64,000 nucleotides of DNA from CAG-826 sp964504595 (GTDB lineage Bacteria > Bacillota_I > Bacilli_A > RFN20 > CAG-826), in contig CAZDEE010000001.1 of assembly GCA_964504595.1 (NCBI GenBank), positions 1 through 64,000 of the forward strand, in the 5' to 3' direction. A program made the translations under genes and the position numbers. Of the stretch, positions 1 through 7,545 are shown in pieces; position 1 is the stretch's first letter, and each line of letters starts with the position of its first letter. A model generated the notes under the pieces. It did no database searches. It saw only the letters and a program-made list of their open reading frames with translations, and was not told the DNA's origin.

Positions 1-50
1 GTAGCAAAAAAGGAACTAAAAAAATAGTAATGGTGTTTCTGTAGTAACTA

Positions 51-59
51 TGGTATAAT
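51..59 (+). promoter_or_regulatory. Extended -10 promoter element
   Basis: A perfect TATAAT at 54-59 is preceded by TG one base away (51-52), an extended -10 of the SigA type. The upstream -35 region has no good match. Transcription would begin near 66, about 20 bases before the ATG at 86, so this probably drives the first gene. Confidence 0.5.
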
Positions 60-85
60 AAATTTGAATAAAGGAGAAAAAAATT

Positions 86-337
86 ATGCTTGAATATAAA
101 TATGATACACAATTGCTAATTGAGGGAAAAGGATTAGATGAAGATGCAATAAATGATTACTTTGAAAATAATTTAAAAGGAGACTGCTTACTTGCGGTTG
201 GTGATGATGAATTAATTAAAATTCATTTTCATACAAATGAACCATGGGAAGTTCTTAAGTATTGTTCAACATTAGGTGAAATTTATGATATCGTTGTTGA
301 GGATATGGATCGTCAATCAAGAGGATTAAAGGGATAA
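86..337 (+). CDS. Stand-alone FakA middle-domain-like protein
   Basis: An 83-residue protein with a good ribosome binding site (AAAGGAG) before the ATG. It resembles the middle domain of the DhaK/FakA-like fatty-acid kinase family: an acidic N-terminal half, then a GDxLLAVGDDELIKIHFHT-like core at about residues 32-50 and a VVEDMDRQS tail near residue 70. In full-length FakA this domain follows the nucleotide-binding DhaL domain and contains the conserved His-Thr pair. No DhaL domain or lipid-binding domain is encoded next to it here, so it cannot be a kinase alone. It could be a partner or regulator of a FakA or DegV/FakB protein (a DegV gene lies at 4327-5178), or a remnant. The family assignment rests on recognised sequence similarity only. 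Confidence 0.55.
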   Translation: MLEYKYDTQLLIEGKGLDEDAINDYFENNLKGDCLLAVGDDELIKIHFHTNEPWEVLKYCSTLGEIYDIVVEDMDRQSRGLKG

Positions 338-690
338 TTTATCTAAAATAATTATTTGCATTAAAAAATCTTTATATCAATTATATATAAAGTATTTTTG
401 TTTTATGAAAAAAATTATTTTGTTTGTATTAAGAATAATTTTGGCAATATTTATAGCATTGATTGTTTATTATGAATAGATTAAATAAGATTAGGCATTT
501 ACTGCTGCGGCTGGAATAGCATGACTTCAAGTATAGCGGTATCAAAATGTGAAGATGCGGAAAATAAAAATAGATTTTTATTAATTTGAAATCTTATTAT
601 TTCTAGATTAGAAGTTGCTTTGAATAAAAATAAAAGACGTTTGTACTTATTTAAAGAAAATAAATGAAAAAAATTGAAGAAAGCATGAAT
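338..690. other. Stretch with no convincing gene
   Basis: This 350-base AT-rich stretch holds no ORF of useful length. A 24-codon reading frame at 405-479 begins MKKIILFVLR and is entirely hydrophobic after the first lysines. It looks like the start of a membrane protein that ends at a TAG, with only short broken frames downstream to about 667. It may be a decayed gene. No terminator-like hairpin of note follows the gene ending at 337. Confidence 0.35.
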
Positions 691-694
691 TTTC

Positions 695-723
695 TTGACA
701 TAATTTGACTAGAATGATATTAT
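695..723 (+). promoter_or_regulatory. SigA promoter of infC-rpmI-rplT
   Basis: TTGACA at 695-700, a 17-base spacer and TATTAT at 718-723 form a near-consensus vegetative promoter. The predicted start near 730 lies just upstream of the structured leader that precedes infC. Confidence 0.85.
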
Positions 724-740
724 AAGTACGCAAATAAAAG

Positions 741-849
741 ACGTGGAAAGAAGAGGCGCCCGCTTCTCACCTGATTTAGATACTAAATAGGTTCACAAAA
801 CACGAAAAAAATCGTATTTTAACGGGCGCATTTCTGTGTCCGTTTTTCT
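741..849 (+). promoter_or_regulatory. L20-type leader with attenuator upstream of infC
   Basis: The leader has the features of the Bacillota L20 autoregulatory leader. A GAAG/CTTC-based hairpin lies at 750-766, a linker containing AGGTTCACAAAACAC follows, and an intrinsic terminator stem (822-830 pairing with 835-843, then a T-run) ends just before the infC ribosome binding site. GCGCCCG at 756-762 is perfectly complementary to CGGGCGC at 823-829, inside the terminator stem, so the two pairings are mutually exclusive. In the known family, excess L20 favours the terminated form. The pairing is read directly from the sequence; L20 control is inferred from the family. Confidence 0.8.
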
Positions 850-868
850 TTGTAAGGGAGGTATTCTT

Positions 869-1465
869 ATTAACAAGTATAAAACAAATCCATCAACTTC
901 AACTACAACTACAACACCTACAGGTAATCAAGGCCCACGCCGCAATGACCGTAATAATGGTGATTTAGTAAATGAAGCTATTTATTTCCAAGAGGTTCTA
1001 GTTATTGGTCCTAATGGTGAATCATTAGGGGTTATGAGCCGATACAATGCTTTAAATAAAGCTAGTGAATATGATTTAGATTTATTATGTGTTGCTCCTC
1101 AAGCAAAACCACCAGTTTGTAAAATTATAAATTATGGTAAATATCGCTTTGAACAACAAAAGAAATCACGTGAAGCTAAAAAGAATCAAAACGTAATTGT
1201 CGTAAAAGAAGTTCAATTAACACCAGTAATTGGTCAACATGATTTAGAAACTAAAGTACGACACGCAATTAGGTTTTTAAAAGAAGGAAATAAAGTGAAA
1301 GTTGTTCTTCGCTTTAGAGGACGTCAATTGACACACGTTGAAGTCGGAGAAGATGTAATGAATCGTTTTATCGCACTTGTAGAAGAATACGCGATCATCG
1401 AGAAAAAACCAGTTCTTGATGGAAAATTACTAACAGCAGTTTTAGCATCAAAAGTGAAAAAATAG
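869..1465 (+). CDS. infC: Translation initiation factor IF-3, AUU start
   Basis: IF3 binds the 30S subunit and checks the start codon and initiator tRNA. I place the start at the ATT at 869, seven bases after AGGGAGG (855-861). The in-frame GTG at 836 lies inside the leader terminator and has no ribosome binding site. A rare AUU start is the classic means by which IF3 limits its own synthesis. The 198-residue protein has a Thr/Ser-rich N-terminal extension (about residues 7-16), then the N domain with VIGPNGESLGVM, a basic helical linker, and the C domain ending VLRFRGRQLTH and onward. The N-terminal extension is longer than in many IF3 proteins. First gene of an operon with rpmI (12-base gap) and rplT. 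Confidence 0.92.
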   Translation: MNKYKTNPSTSTTTTTPTGNQGPRRNDRNNGDLVNEAIYFQEVLVIGPNGESLGVMSRYNALNKASEYDLDLLCVAPQAKPPVCKIINYGKYRFEQQKKSREAKKNQNVIVVKEVQLTPVIGQHDLETKVRHAIRFLKEGNKVKVVLRFRGRQLTHVEVGEDVMNRFIALVEEYAIIEKKPVLDGKLLTAVLASKVKK

Positions 1466-1477
1466 GAGGAACAGAGT

Positions 1478-1672
1478 ATGCCAAAAATGAAAACAAAACG
1501 CGCACTTGCAAAGCGTGTAAAAGTTACCGGTAATGGTAAATTAAAAAGATGGTCAGCTTATACATCCCATCTTTCCCATAACAAATCACATAAACAAAAA
1601 AGACATTTAAGAAAGTCCGGTTTAGTCCATGCATCAGATTGCAAGAGGGTTAAATACTTACTTTCTAAATAA
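1478..1672 (+). CDS. rpmI: 50S ribosomal protein L35
   Basis: A 64-residue, very basic protein beginning MPKMKTKRALAKRVKVTGNG, the hallmark start of L35. It is a component of the large ribosomal subunit. The ATG follows an AGGAGGA ribosome binding site in the 12-base gap after infC, and rplT follows 13 bases downstream. The length and the central lysine/histidine-rich region are typical of the family. It is co-transcribed with its neighbours and shares the L20-type leader control. Confidence 0.97.
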   Translation: MPKMKTKRALAKRVKVTGNGKLKRWSAYTSHLSHNKSHKQKRHLRKSGLVHASDCKRVKYLLSK

Positions 1673-1685
1673 GGAGGATTAGACA

Positions 1686-2042
1686 ATGAGAGTTAAAGGT
1701 GGAACAGTTACAAGAGCTAGACGTAAAAAAGTTCTTAAATTAGCAAAAGGTTATTTTGGTAGCAAACATCGTATCTTTAAGACCGCTAAAGAACAAGTTA
1801 TGCATTCATTACGTTATGCATATATTGATCGTCGTTTAATTAAACGTGATTTCCGTAAATTATGGATTAAACGTATTAATGCGGCTTGCAGAATGTGTGA
1901 TATTAGCTATAGCAAATTTATGCATGGCCTCAAATTAGCAGGAATTGAAATTAACCGTAAAATGTTAAGTGAAATCGCAATTCATGATTTTGCTTCATTT
2001 GAAAGTTTAGTTGCAACTGCTAAAAATGCATTGGCAAAGTAA
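1686..2042 (+). CDS. rplT: 50S ribosomal protein L20
   Basis: A 118-residue L20, an assembly factor and 23S rRNA-binding protein of the large subunit. The N-terminal half is a basic extended helix (RARRKKVLKLAKGYFGSKH and following) and the C-terminal globular half contains MCDISYSKFMHGLK. In Bacillota and enterobacteria the globular half also binds the leader of its own operon, which fits the leader at 741-849. An AAGGAGG ribosome binding site precedes the ATG. It is the last gene of the operon and is followed at once by a terminator. Confidence 0.97.
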   Translation: MRVKGGTVTRARRKKVLKLAKGYFGSKHRIFKTAKEQVMHSLRYAYIDRRLIKRDFRKLWIKRINAACRMCDISYSKFMHGLKLAGIEINRKMLSEIAIHDFASFESLVATAKNALAK

Positions 2043-2056
2043 TTAGTCTTTATTAA

Positions 2057-2079
2057 ACCAGCAATATGCTGGTTTTTTT
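2057..2079 (+). terminator. Intrinsic terminator of infC-rpmI-rplT
   Basis: A seven-base-pair stem (ACCAGCA at 2057-2063 with TGCTGGT at 2067-2073), a three-base loop and a seven-T tail. Confidence 0.9.
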
Positions 2080-2086
2080 ATTTGCA

Positions 2087-2111
2087 TAAAAAAAGTGGCT
2101 TATTGCCACTT
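2087..2111 (-). terminator. Intrinsic terminator of thrS
   Basis: Stem AAGTGGC at 2093-2099 with GCCACTT at 2105-2111. Read on the minus strand it is followed by a T-run (2087-2094). It lies between the convergent rplT and thrS genes. Confidence 0.85.
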
Positions 2112-2122
2112 TATTAGAAATA

Positions 2123-4033
2123 CTATTTGCTTAATAACTTCTTATTTTTAATTTCATCGTGAATTAATTCTAAGAATTCATTTAATGAAACAGAATGTTG
2201 GTCTTTCTCTCCATATCTACGATAGGTAACAGTTTTATTTGCAACTTCATTATCACCAATAACAAGTGAATATGGGATCTTTGTAACTTGAGCTTCTCTT
2301 AAACGATATCCGAGTTTTTCTTCGCGATCATCAAGCTTAGTTCTAATTCCTTGATCTTCAAATAACTCCACTAATTCGCGAGTGTATTCAAGGTGATAAA
2401 GATTGTTGACTGGAAGAATATCAACTTGAATTGGAGCAAGCCAAGTTGGGAAGGCGCCAGCAAAGTGCTCGGTAATAATTCCAATAAATCTCTCAATAGA
2501 GCCGAATAATGCACGATGTAGCATAATAGGACGAACTTTTTGATTGTTTTCATCAATATAAGTTAAATCAAATCTTTCTGGTAAATTCATATCTAATTGG
2601 ATTGTACCACATTGCCAAATTCTACCAATTGAATCACGTAGTTTAAAGTCCAATTTAGGACCATAGAAAGCTCCATCACCAGGATTGATTTTATATTTTT
2701 TACCATAGGCTTTTAATGCATCTTCTAGGGCTTTTTCAGCTTTGTTCCAAATTTCAATATCGCCAATATATTTATTTTCAGGACGAGTAGATAATTCAAT
2801 ATGGAAATCTAATCCAAAGATAGAATATACTTCATCATAGAGTTTTAAAAGACGGCCTATTTCATCGATAATTTGATCTTCTCTTAAGAAAATATGAGCG
2901 TCGTCTTGAGTGAATGTTCTAACTCTAAATAAGCCATTTAAAGCACCGCTAGCTTCATGACGATGGACAAGACCTAATTCACCAATGCGTAGTGGTAAAT
3001 CTTTGTATGAGTGCATAGAATTCTTATAAACAAGCATTCCACCTGGACAATTCATTGGCTTAATTGCGTATTCTTTATCATCGATTTCAGATATATACAT
3101 GTTTTCTTTATAATTATACCAGTGACCAGATACTTCCCATAATTCTTTAGAGAGCATAGTTGGTGTTTTTACGAATACATATCCATTACGGCGATGAATA
3201 TTGTACCAGAAATCTTCTAATGTATTTCTTAATGTCATACCATTAGGAAGCCAGAATGGAAATCCTGGTCCATAGTCAGACATCATAAATAATCCTAATT
3301 CTTTTCCAAGACGACGATGGTCTCTTTTCTTTCTTTCTTCAATTAAATTTAGATGATTCTTTAAATCATCATCACTAAAGAAAGCTGTACCATAAATTCT
3401 AACAAGCATTTTATTATTTGAATCACCCCTCCAATAGGCACCAGCAATAGAGGTTAATTTAAAATGCTTTATAAATCCGGTTGAAGGAACGTGAGGGCCA
3501 TGACATAAATCAATAAAATCACCTTGTGAATAAACGCTTATGATATCTTTAATTTCATTTATTAACTCGATTTTATAAGGATTGTCTTTAAAAAGTTCTA
3601 AAGCTTCTTCTTTAGAAACTTCCTTTCTAATAATTCGTTTATTTTCTTTAGATATTTTTTTCATTTCTCCTTCAATTTTAGCTAAATCGCTATCAGATAT
3701 AGGGGAAGAAAAGTCAATATCATAATAAAATCCTTCTTCAATTGTTGGTCCAAAGCCAAATTTAGCATTTGGGTAAAGACGTTTAACAGCTTCGGCGAGT
3801 AAATGAGCAGCGCTATGGCGTAACAGATCTAGAGATTCTGGATCTTCTTCAGTTAGAAATGTTAATTTTCCTTCTTTTTCAATAACGCTTCCTAAGTCAT
3901 AGATTTTATCATCAATTTTATAAGCAATAGCTTTTTTTTCTAAACTCTTAGAAATTTGTTTTGCAACTTCATAACCATGAAGACCTTCTTCAATTTCTAA
4001 AATATTTTCATTTGGTAAAATGAATTTTAACAT
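2123..4033 (-). CDS. thrS: Threonyl-tRNA synthetase
   Basis: Charges tRNA-Thr with threonine. The 636 residues follow the standard order: an N-terminal TGS domain (about 1-61); an editing domain with HSAAH near residue 73 and the downstream DLCHGPH motif; the class II catalytic core with zinc ligands in MNCPGGM, RHEASG and MLHRALFGS; and a C-terminal anticodon-binding domain after LAPIQVD. Length is typical. The ATG follows an AAAAGGAGAG ribosome binding site. The gene is transcribed alone from its own promoter through a T-box leader and ends at a terminator facing rplT. Proximity to dnaB-dnaI and polA-mutM-coaE recalls the Bacillus gene order. Confidence 0.97.
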   Translation of the reverse strand: MLKFILPNENILEIEEGLHGYEVAKQISKSLEKKAIAYKIDDKIYDLGSVIEKEGKLTFLTEEDPESLDLLRHSAAHLLAEAVKRLYPNAKFGFGPTIEEGFYYDIDFSSPISDSDLAKIEGEMKKISKENKRIIRKEVSKEEALELFKDNPYKIELINEIKDIISVYSQGDFIDLCHGPHVPSTGFIKHFKLTSIAGAYWRGDSNNKMLVRIYGTAFFSDDDLKNHLNLIEERKKRDHRRLGKELGLFMMSDYGPGFPFWLPNGMTLRNTLEDFWYNIHRRNGYVFVKTPTMLSKELWEVSGHWYNYKENMYISEIDDKEYAIKPMNCPGGMLVYKNSMHSYKDLPLRIGELGLVHRHEASGALNGLFRVRTFTQDDAHIFLREDQIIDEIGRLLKLYDEVYSIFGLDFHIELSTRPENKYIGDIEIWNKAEKALEDALKAYGKKYKINPGDGAFYGPKLDFKLRDSIGRIWQCGTIQLDMNLPERFDLTYIDENNQKVRPIMLHRALFGSIERFIGIITEHFAGAFPTWLAPIQVDILPVNNLYHLEYTRELVELFEDQGIRTKLDDREEKLGYRLREAQVTKIPYSLVIGDNEVANKTVTYRRYGEKDQHSVSLNEFLELIHDEIKNKKLLSK

Positions 4034-4054
4034 AATTTATCTCTCCTTTTAAAA

Positions 4055-4268
4055 ATAAAAAAACGTCCAAATATAAGGACGTTATATTTACGCGGTACCA
4101 CCTTATTTCATGTTAGATAACATGCGCTTAATTAATCGTTAACGCCGAATTACGATCCTATTAAAGATTGCTCAAAAGTGGTATTTATTTAGTTTAAATA
4201 GAAATCTTTCACCAATTAATTTCCTCTCTATAAATAAAGCATAAATAAACGTGTCTTTATCAACGCAA
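4055..4268 (-). promoter_or_regulatory. T-box leader of thrS, Thr (ACC) specifier
   Basis: On the minus strand the conserved T-box sequence AAGGTGGTACCGCG lies at 4104-4091, ahead of a terminator (GGACGTT at 4083-4077 complement pairing with 4068-4062, then a T-run). The specifier can be set by comparison with the other two T-boxes in this window: ACC (complement of 4182-4180) is followed directly by ACTTTTGAG, just as ATC is in the ileS leader. ACC is a threonine codon. Uncharged tRNA-Thr would stabilise the antiterminator and allow thrS transcription. Confidence 0.9.
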
Positions 4269-4272
4269 GATT

Positions 4273-4301
4273 ATAATATTACTTTATAGAAAAAAAGTCA
4301 A
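4273..4301 (-). promoter_or_regulatory. SigA promoter of thrS
   Basis: On the minus strand: TTGACT (complement of 4301-4296), a 17-base spacer, and TATTAT (complement of 4278-4273). It lies immediately upstream of the T-box leader. Confidence 0.8.
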
Positions 4302-4302
4302 A

Positions 4303-4328
4303 TAAAAAAGCGGATTTTAAACCCGCTT
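4303..4328 (-). terminator. Terminator of the pfkA-pyk-ROK-degV group
   Basis: AAGCGG (minus strand, complement of 4328-4323) pairs with the sequence at 4313-4308 and is followed by a T-run. The stem begins inside the degV stop codon and the T-run abuts the thrS -35 element, so the spacing is very compact. Confidence 0.75.
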
Positions 4329-5178
4329 AATATGGATATTTTGAAGTGCTTATTCCGATTGTTCCTGGACCAGTATGGGCACAGACATTAATTGATATAG
4401 GAGCGTCGACTATTTCAAATTCTGGCAATAATTCATGAACTGTGTTTTTGACAAATGAAATTATATTTTCATCGGTATCAAAAGTTAATAAAACAATATG
4501 CCAAACATGAGGATCAAGTTTTTTACTAGCAATTTTCTTGATTTCTTCATTAAGTGTTTTTTTAATATTTCTTGTCGTTCCTTCTTTGCCGATTTCTCCA
4601 TCTTTAAATGTTAAAATAGGTTTTAATCCGATCATATTTCCAATGACTGCGAGGGCAGGTGAAATGCGACCTCCATTTTTTAAATAAGTTAAAGTTTCAG
4701 GAATAAATATTGAAAAATCACTATTAATTCTTTCTCTTAAAACAGGAATAATTTCTTCAACTGTTTTATTTTCCTTTACAAGATTCATCGCAGTTAAAAC
4801 ATGATCTAACATCATATGGCAAACCGCAGATGAGTCAATAACGGTAACTTTATCTCCGTATTTATCTTTACAGTAATTAGTAAATAAATCAAACATTGAA
4901 GATAATTTACTAGAAATAGTGAAATGAATTATATGTTCATATCCTTTTTCAAATTGAGCATCAAAAAATTGCTCTATTTCATATGGGGTAGGTGTGGATG
5001 TTTTTATAATTCCACCTTTTCTCATCATTTCACATAATTTATCTTGATTAATATCAATTCCATCATGATATTCGACTCCATCAACAATTACATTTAATGG
5101 TAGAATTGGTAATCCAATTTTTTCCGCTTCGATTCTTGGTAATGAACAAGTTGAGTCGGAAGTAATTAAAATTTTCAT
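4327..5178 (-). CDS. DegV family fatty-acid-binding protein
   Basis: A 283-residue EDD-fold protein. The start at 5178 follows an AAAGAGGG ribosome binding site; the ATG ten codons earlier has none. The sequence begins MKILITSDSTCSLP, the usual DegV/FakB opening with the nucleotide-fold aspartate and serine. TSTPTPYEI and ISSKLSSMF near residues 60-100 and LKNGGRIS near residue 165 are the loops that hold the acyl chain carboxylate in FakB proteins. FakB presents bound fatty acids to FakA kinase for phosphorylation; the specificity of this copy cannot be read. It lies 60 bases after the ROK kinase gene and shares its terminator. A FakA-middle-domain-like gene at 86-337 may be a functional partner. 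Confidence 0.85.
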   Translation of the reverse strand: MKILITSDSTCSLPRIEAEKIGLPILPLNVIVDGVEYHDGIDINQDKLCEMMRKGGIIKTSTPTPYEIEQFFDAQFEKGYEHIIHFTISSKLSSMFDLFTNYCKDKYGDKVTVIDSSAVCHMMLDHVLTAMNLVKENKTVEEIIPVLRERINSDFSIFIPETLTYLKNGGRISPALAVIGNMIGLKPILTFKDGEIGKEGTTRNIKKTLNEEIKKIASKKLDPHVWHIVLLTFDTDENIISFVKNTVHELLPEFEIVDAPISINVCAHTGPGTIGISTSKYPY

Positions 5179-5238
5179 AGCTAAATCCCTCTTTACTAAC
5201 AAAAACATTATAACTAAATGTCAATATAAGTCAAGTTT

Positions 5239-6075
5239 TTAAACTTTTTGAATACCATAGCAACCCGCGCCGATAAGTCCAGCATCTTGATCATGGTATG
5301 CTTTAACTAAATTACAATTTGGATTATTTTCTTTTAAATCATCAAGAAATATATGACTAGATTTCATAACTCCTCCAGTTAAAACGATGACATCTGGTGA
5401 AAAAGAATTTTGAATAAAATTAAAGAATTTGTGGAATAAATCTAACCAATCTTTATATAAAGCAGTGAGTTTTTTATCACCATTTTGGTATCCGATGAAC
5501 ATATGATAACCTTCTTCTAAATCGATATTGTTTATTTTGGCAAGTGTTTTGATTCCATATCCAGAACAAATGCGTTCAAATTCATAATATTCGCCTTTAT
5601 ACTCGATTAAAGTATGTCCAATTTCTACTGATGAAATTGTATATTCACGGTCTATAAAAAAGCTCCCGCCGACACCGCTTGATATTGTAATAAAAAATAC
5701 TGATGAATAATCTTTTCCATTTCCTGATACAGCCTCAGCAAGTCCGGCAGCGGTTGCATCGTTAATGACATAAGTTGGAATATTAAATTCTTTTACTAAA
5801 GGAGTTACTAAATTGATGTCTTTAACATGAATGTTAGGTAACTCATAAATATAACCATCATTTCTAACTCGACCTGGAACGCCTATAGTTATAGAAGATA
5901 TATTGTAGTTTTCATAGTGAAGTTCATTTATAAGTTTAATAATTTGCTTTATTAAAGCTTCGTTTCCATCATGAGATGTTCTTTCTCTAATAACTTCAAC
6001 AATATTTAAATTTTCATCGATAACACCAACACGAATATTTGTGGCGCCCATATCGATAGCAATAACGTGTTTCAT
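5239..6075 (-). CDS. ROK family sugar kinase (glucokinase-like)
   Basis: A 278-residue ROK-family protein that probably phosphorylates glucose or a related sugar with ATP. Visible motifs: the phosphate-binding DMGATNIRVGVID at the N-terminus, GVPGRV, NDATAAGLAEA with the catalytic aspartate, SSGVGGSFF, and GHTLIEY. The usual CxCGxxGC zinc cluster after GHxxI is absent: the equivalent segment reads EYKGEYYEFERICSG, with a single cysteine. Some kinases of this family lack zinc, but the substrate is uncertain. It sits two bases after pyk and downstream of pfkA, so it belongs to a glycolytic operon. Confidence 0.85.
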   Translation of the reverse strand: MKHVIAIDMGATNIRVGVIDENLNIVEVIRERTSHDGNEALIKQIIKLINELHYENYNISSITIGVPGRVRNDGYIYELPNIHVKDINLVTPLVKEFNIPTYVINDATAAGLAEAVSGNGKDYSSVFFITISSGVGGSFFIDREYTISSVEIGHTLIEYKGEYYEFERICSGYGIKTLAKINNIDLEEGYHMFIGYQNGDKKLTALYKDWLDLFHKFFNFIQNSFSPDVIVLTGGVMKSSHIFLDDLKENNPNCNLVKAYHDQDAGLIGAGCYGIQKV

Positions 6076-6077
6076 AA

Positions 6078-7529
6078 TTAAATATCCTTTATTTCATTAA
6101 CGCTGACAATTTTCATAAAATTAGTTTTACCTGCACCTGTAGGAGTACCACCAGTAATAATAATAGGTGAACCGGCAGGAATGCCCAATTCATGAGCTTT
6201 AATTAAAGCAAGAGCTTCCATTTCTTCAATAAATTGAGGGATTGAAGGAATATAGAGAGATTGAACTCCCCAATATAAGCCTGCGCTTAAACAAACATCT
6301 CTTTTGTTTGAAAAAGAGAGAATTGGACAAATAGGTCGTGCTTTAGAAATGCGCTTAAAAGTTGTTCCAGTTTCAGAAAAGCAAATGATTAGTTTAGCTC
6401 CAATCAATAGAGCGGTATTCGCAACTGAATTTGATATCGCATCATTATTATTCTTTTCAGATGTATCGTATGCTTCATGCGCTAATTTTTCATAATCTAG
6501 GTATTTTTCCATTGTTGTTGAAATTTTAGCTTGCATTGATGTCGCTTCAATTGGATAATCTCCAGAAGCGGATTCTGCAGATAACATAACGGCATCTGTA
6601 CCATTAATAACTGCATTTGCAACATCACTTACTTCCGCACGTGTTGGACGTGGATAATGCTTCATTGAATCAAGCATTTGAGTTGCAGTGATTACTGGTT
6701 TACCAGCAATACGACATTTATCGATTATTTGTTGTTGAATTACTGGCACTTCTTCGGCAGGAATTTCAACACCTAAATCACCACGAGCGACCATAATACC
6801 ATCAGATACTTTAATAATTTCATCGATATTATCAACGCCTTCAGGGTTTTCAATTTTAGCGATTATTTGCATGTTTGGACGTCCATGTTCAAGACATATT
6901 TGACGAACATCTAAAATATCTTGAGCGGTTCTTGTGAATGATGCAGCAATCATATCAAAATCGTTTTCACAACCAAAAATGATGTCACTACGATCACGTT
7001 CAGAGATAAATGGCATTGTGAGCTTGATATAAGGAACATTAACACCACGTCTATTTGCTAAAACATTTGTGTTTAAAGCCCTAGTAACAAGAGTTTTATT
7101 TTCAATTTTATCAATAATTTCTAAATCTAAATTTCCATCATCTAAACGTAAATAATCACCGATTTTAACATCATCATAAAGTCCTTCATAGGACAATGAG
7201 AAACATTCAGATGTACCAGTTACTTCTTGACCGCAAATAACTTTTACGATTGCTCCTTTAGTTATTTTTGCGCTTCCGCCTTCAAACAAATGGGTTCTAA
7301 TTTCTGGACCTTTTGTATCGAGCATGATAGGTATTAAAATACCTTTTTCTTTTTCGATTTGTCTGGCTAATAATATTTTTTTATAGTGTTCTTCATAGCT
7401 ACCATGAGAGAAATTAACTCTCATGACATTCATTCCTGCATCGATAAGTTTAATGAGCATTTCATAATTATCAGTTGCAGGACCGATAGTACAAACAATT
7501 TTTGTGTTTTTTGAGATATTGAGCATCAT
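6078..7529 (-). CDS. pyk: Pyruvate kinase
   Basis: Converts phosphoenolpyruvate and ADP to pyruvate and ATP. I place the start at 7529, eight bases after AGGAG; a TTG two codons earlier lies too close. The 483 residues contain KIVCTIGPAT at the start, VNFSHGS, the substrate/metal signature IENPEGVDN to GIMVARGDLGVEIP, TQMLDSM with the active-site Thr, and the regulatory C domain ending TPTGAGKTNFMK. It has no extra C-terminal PEP-utilising domain such as the Bacillus enzyme carries. pfkA ends 16 bases upstream and the ROK kinase begins two bases downstream. Confidence 0.97.
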   Translation of the reverse strand: MMLNISKNTKIVCTIGPATDNYEMLIKLIDAGMNVMRVNFSHGSYEEHYKKILLARQIEKEKGILIPIMLDTKGPEIRTHLFEGGSAKITKGAIVKVICGQEVTGTSECFSLSYEGLYDDVKIGDYLRLDDGNLDLEIIDKIENKTLVTRALNTNVLANRRGVNVPYIKLTMPFISERDRSDIIFGCENDFDMIAASFTRTAQDILDVRQICLEHGRPNMQIIAKIENPEGVDNIDEIIKVSDGIMVARGDLGVEIPAEEVPVIQQQIIDKCRIAGKPVITATQMLDSMKHYPRPTRAEVSDVANAVINGTDAVMLSAESASGDYPIEATSMQAKISTTMEKYLDYEKLAHEAYDTSEKNNNDAISNSVANTALLIGAKLIICFSETGTTFKRISKARPICPILSFSNKRDVCLSAGLYWGVQSLYIPSIPQFIEEMEALALIKAHELGIPAGSPIIITGGTPTGAGKTNFMKIVSVNEIKDI

Positions 7530-7545
7530 ATTCAATTCTCCTAGA

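Noticed and set aside
836..868. GTG start for infC upstream of the ATT
   Set aside because: The GTG lies inside the leader terminator and has no ribosome site, whereas ATT 869 is ideally spaced from AGGGAGG.
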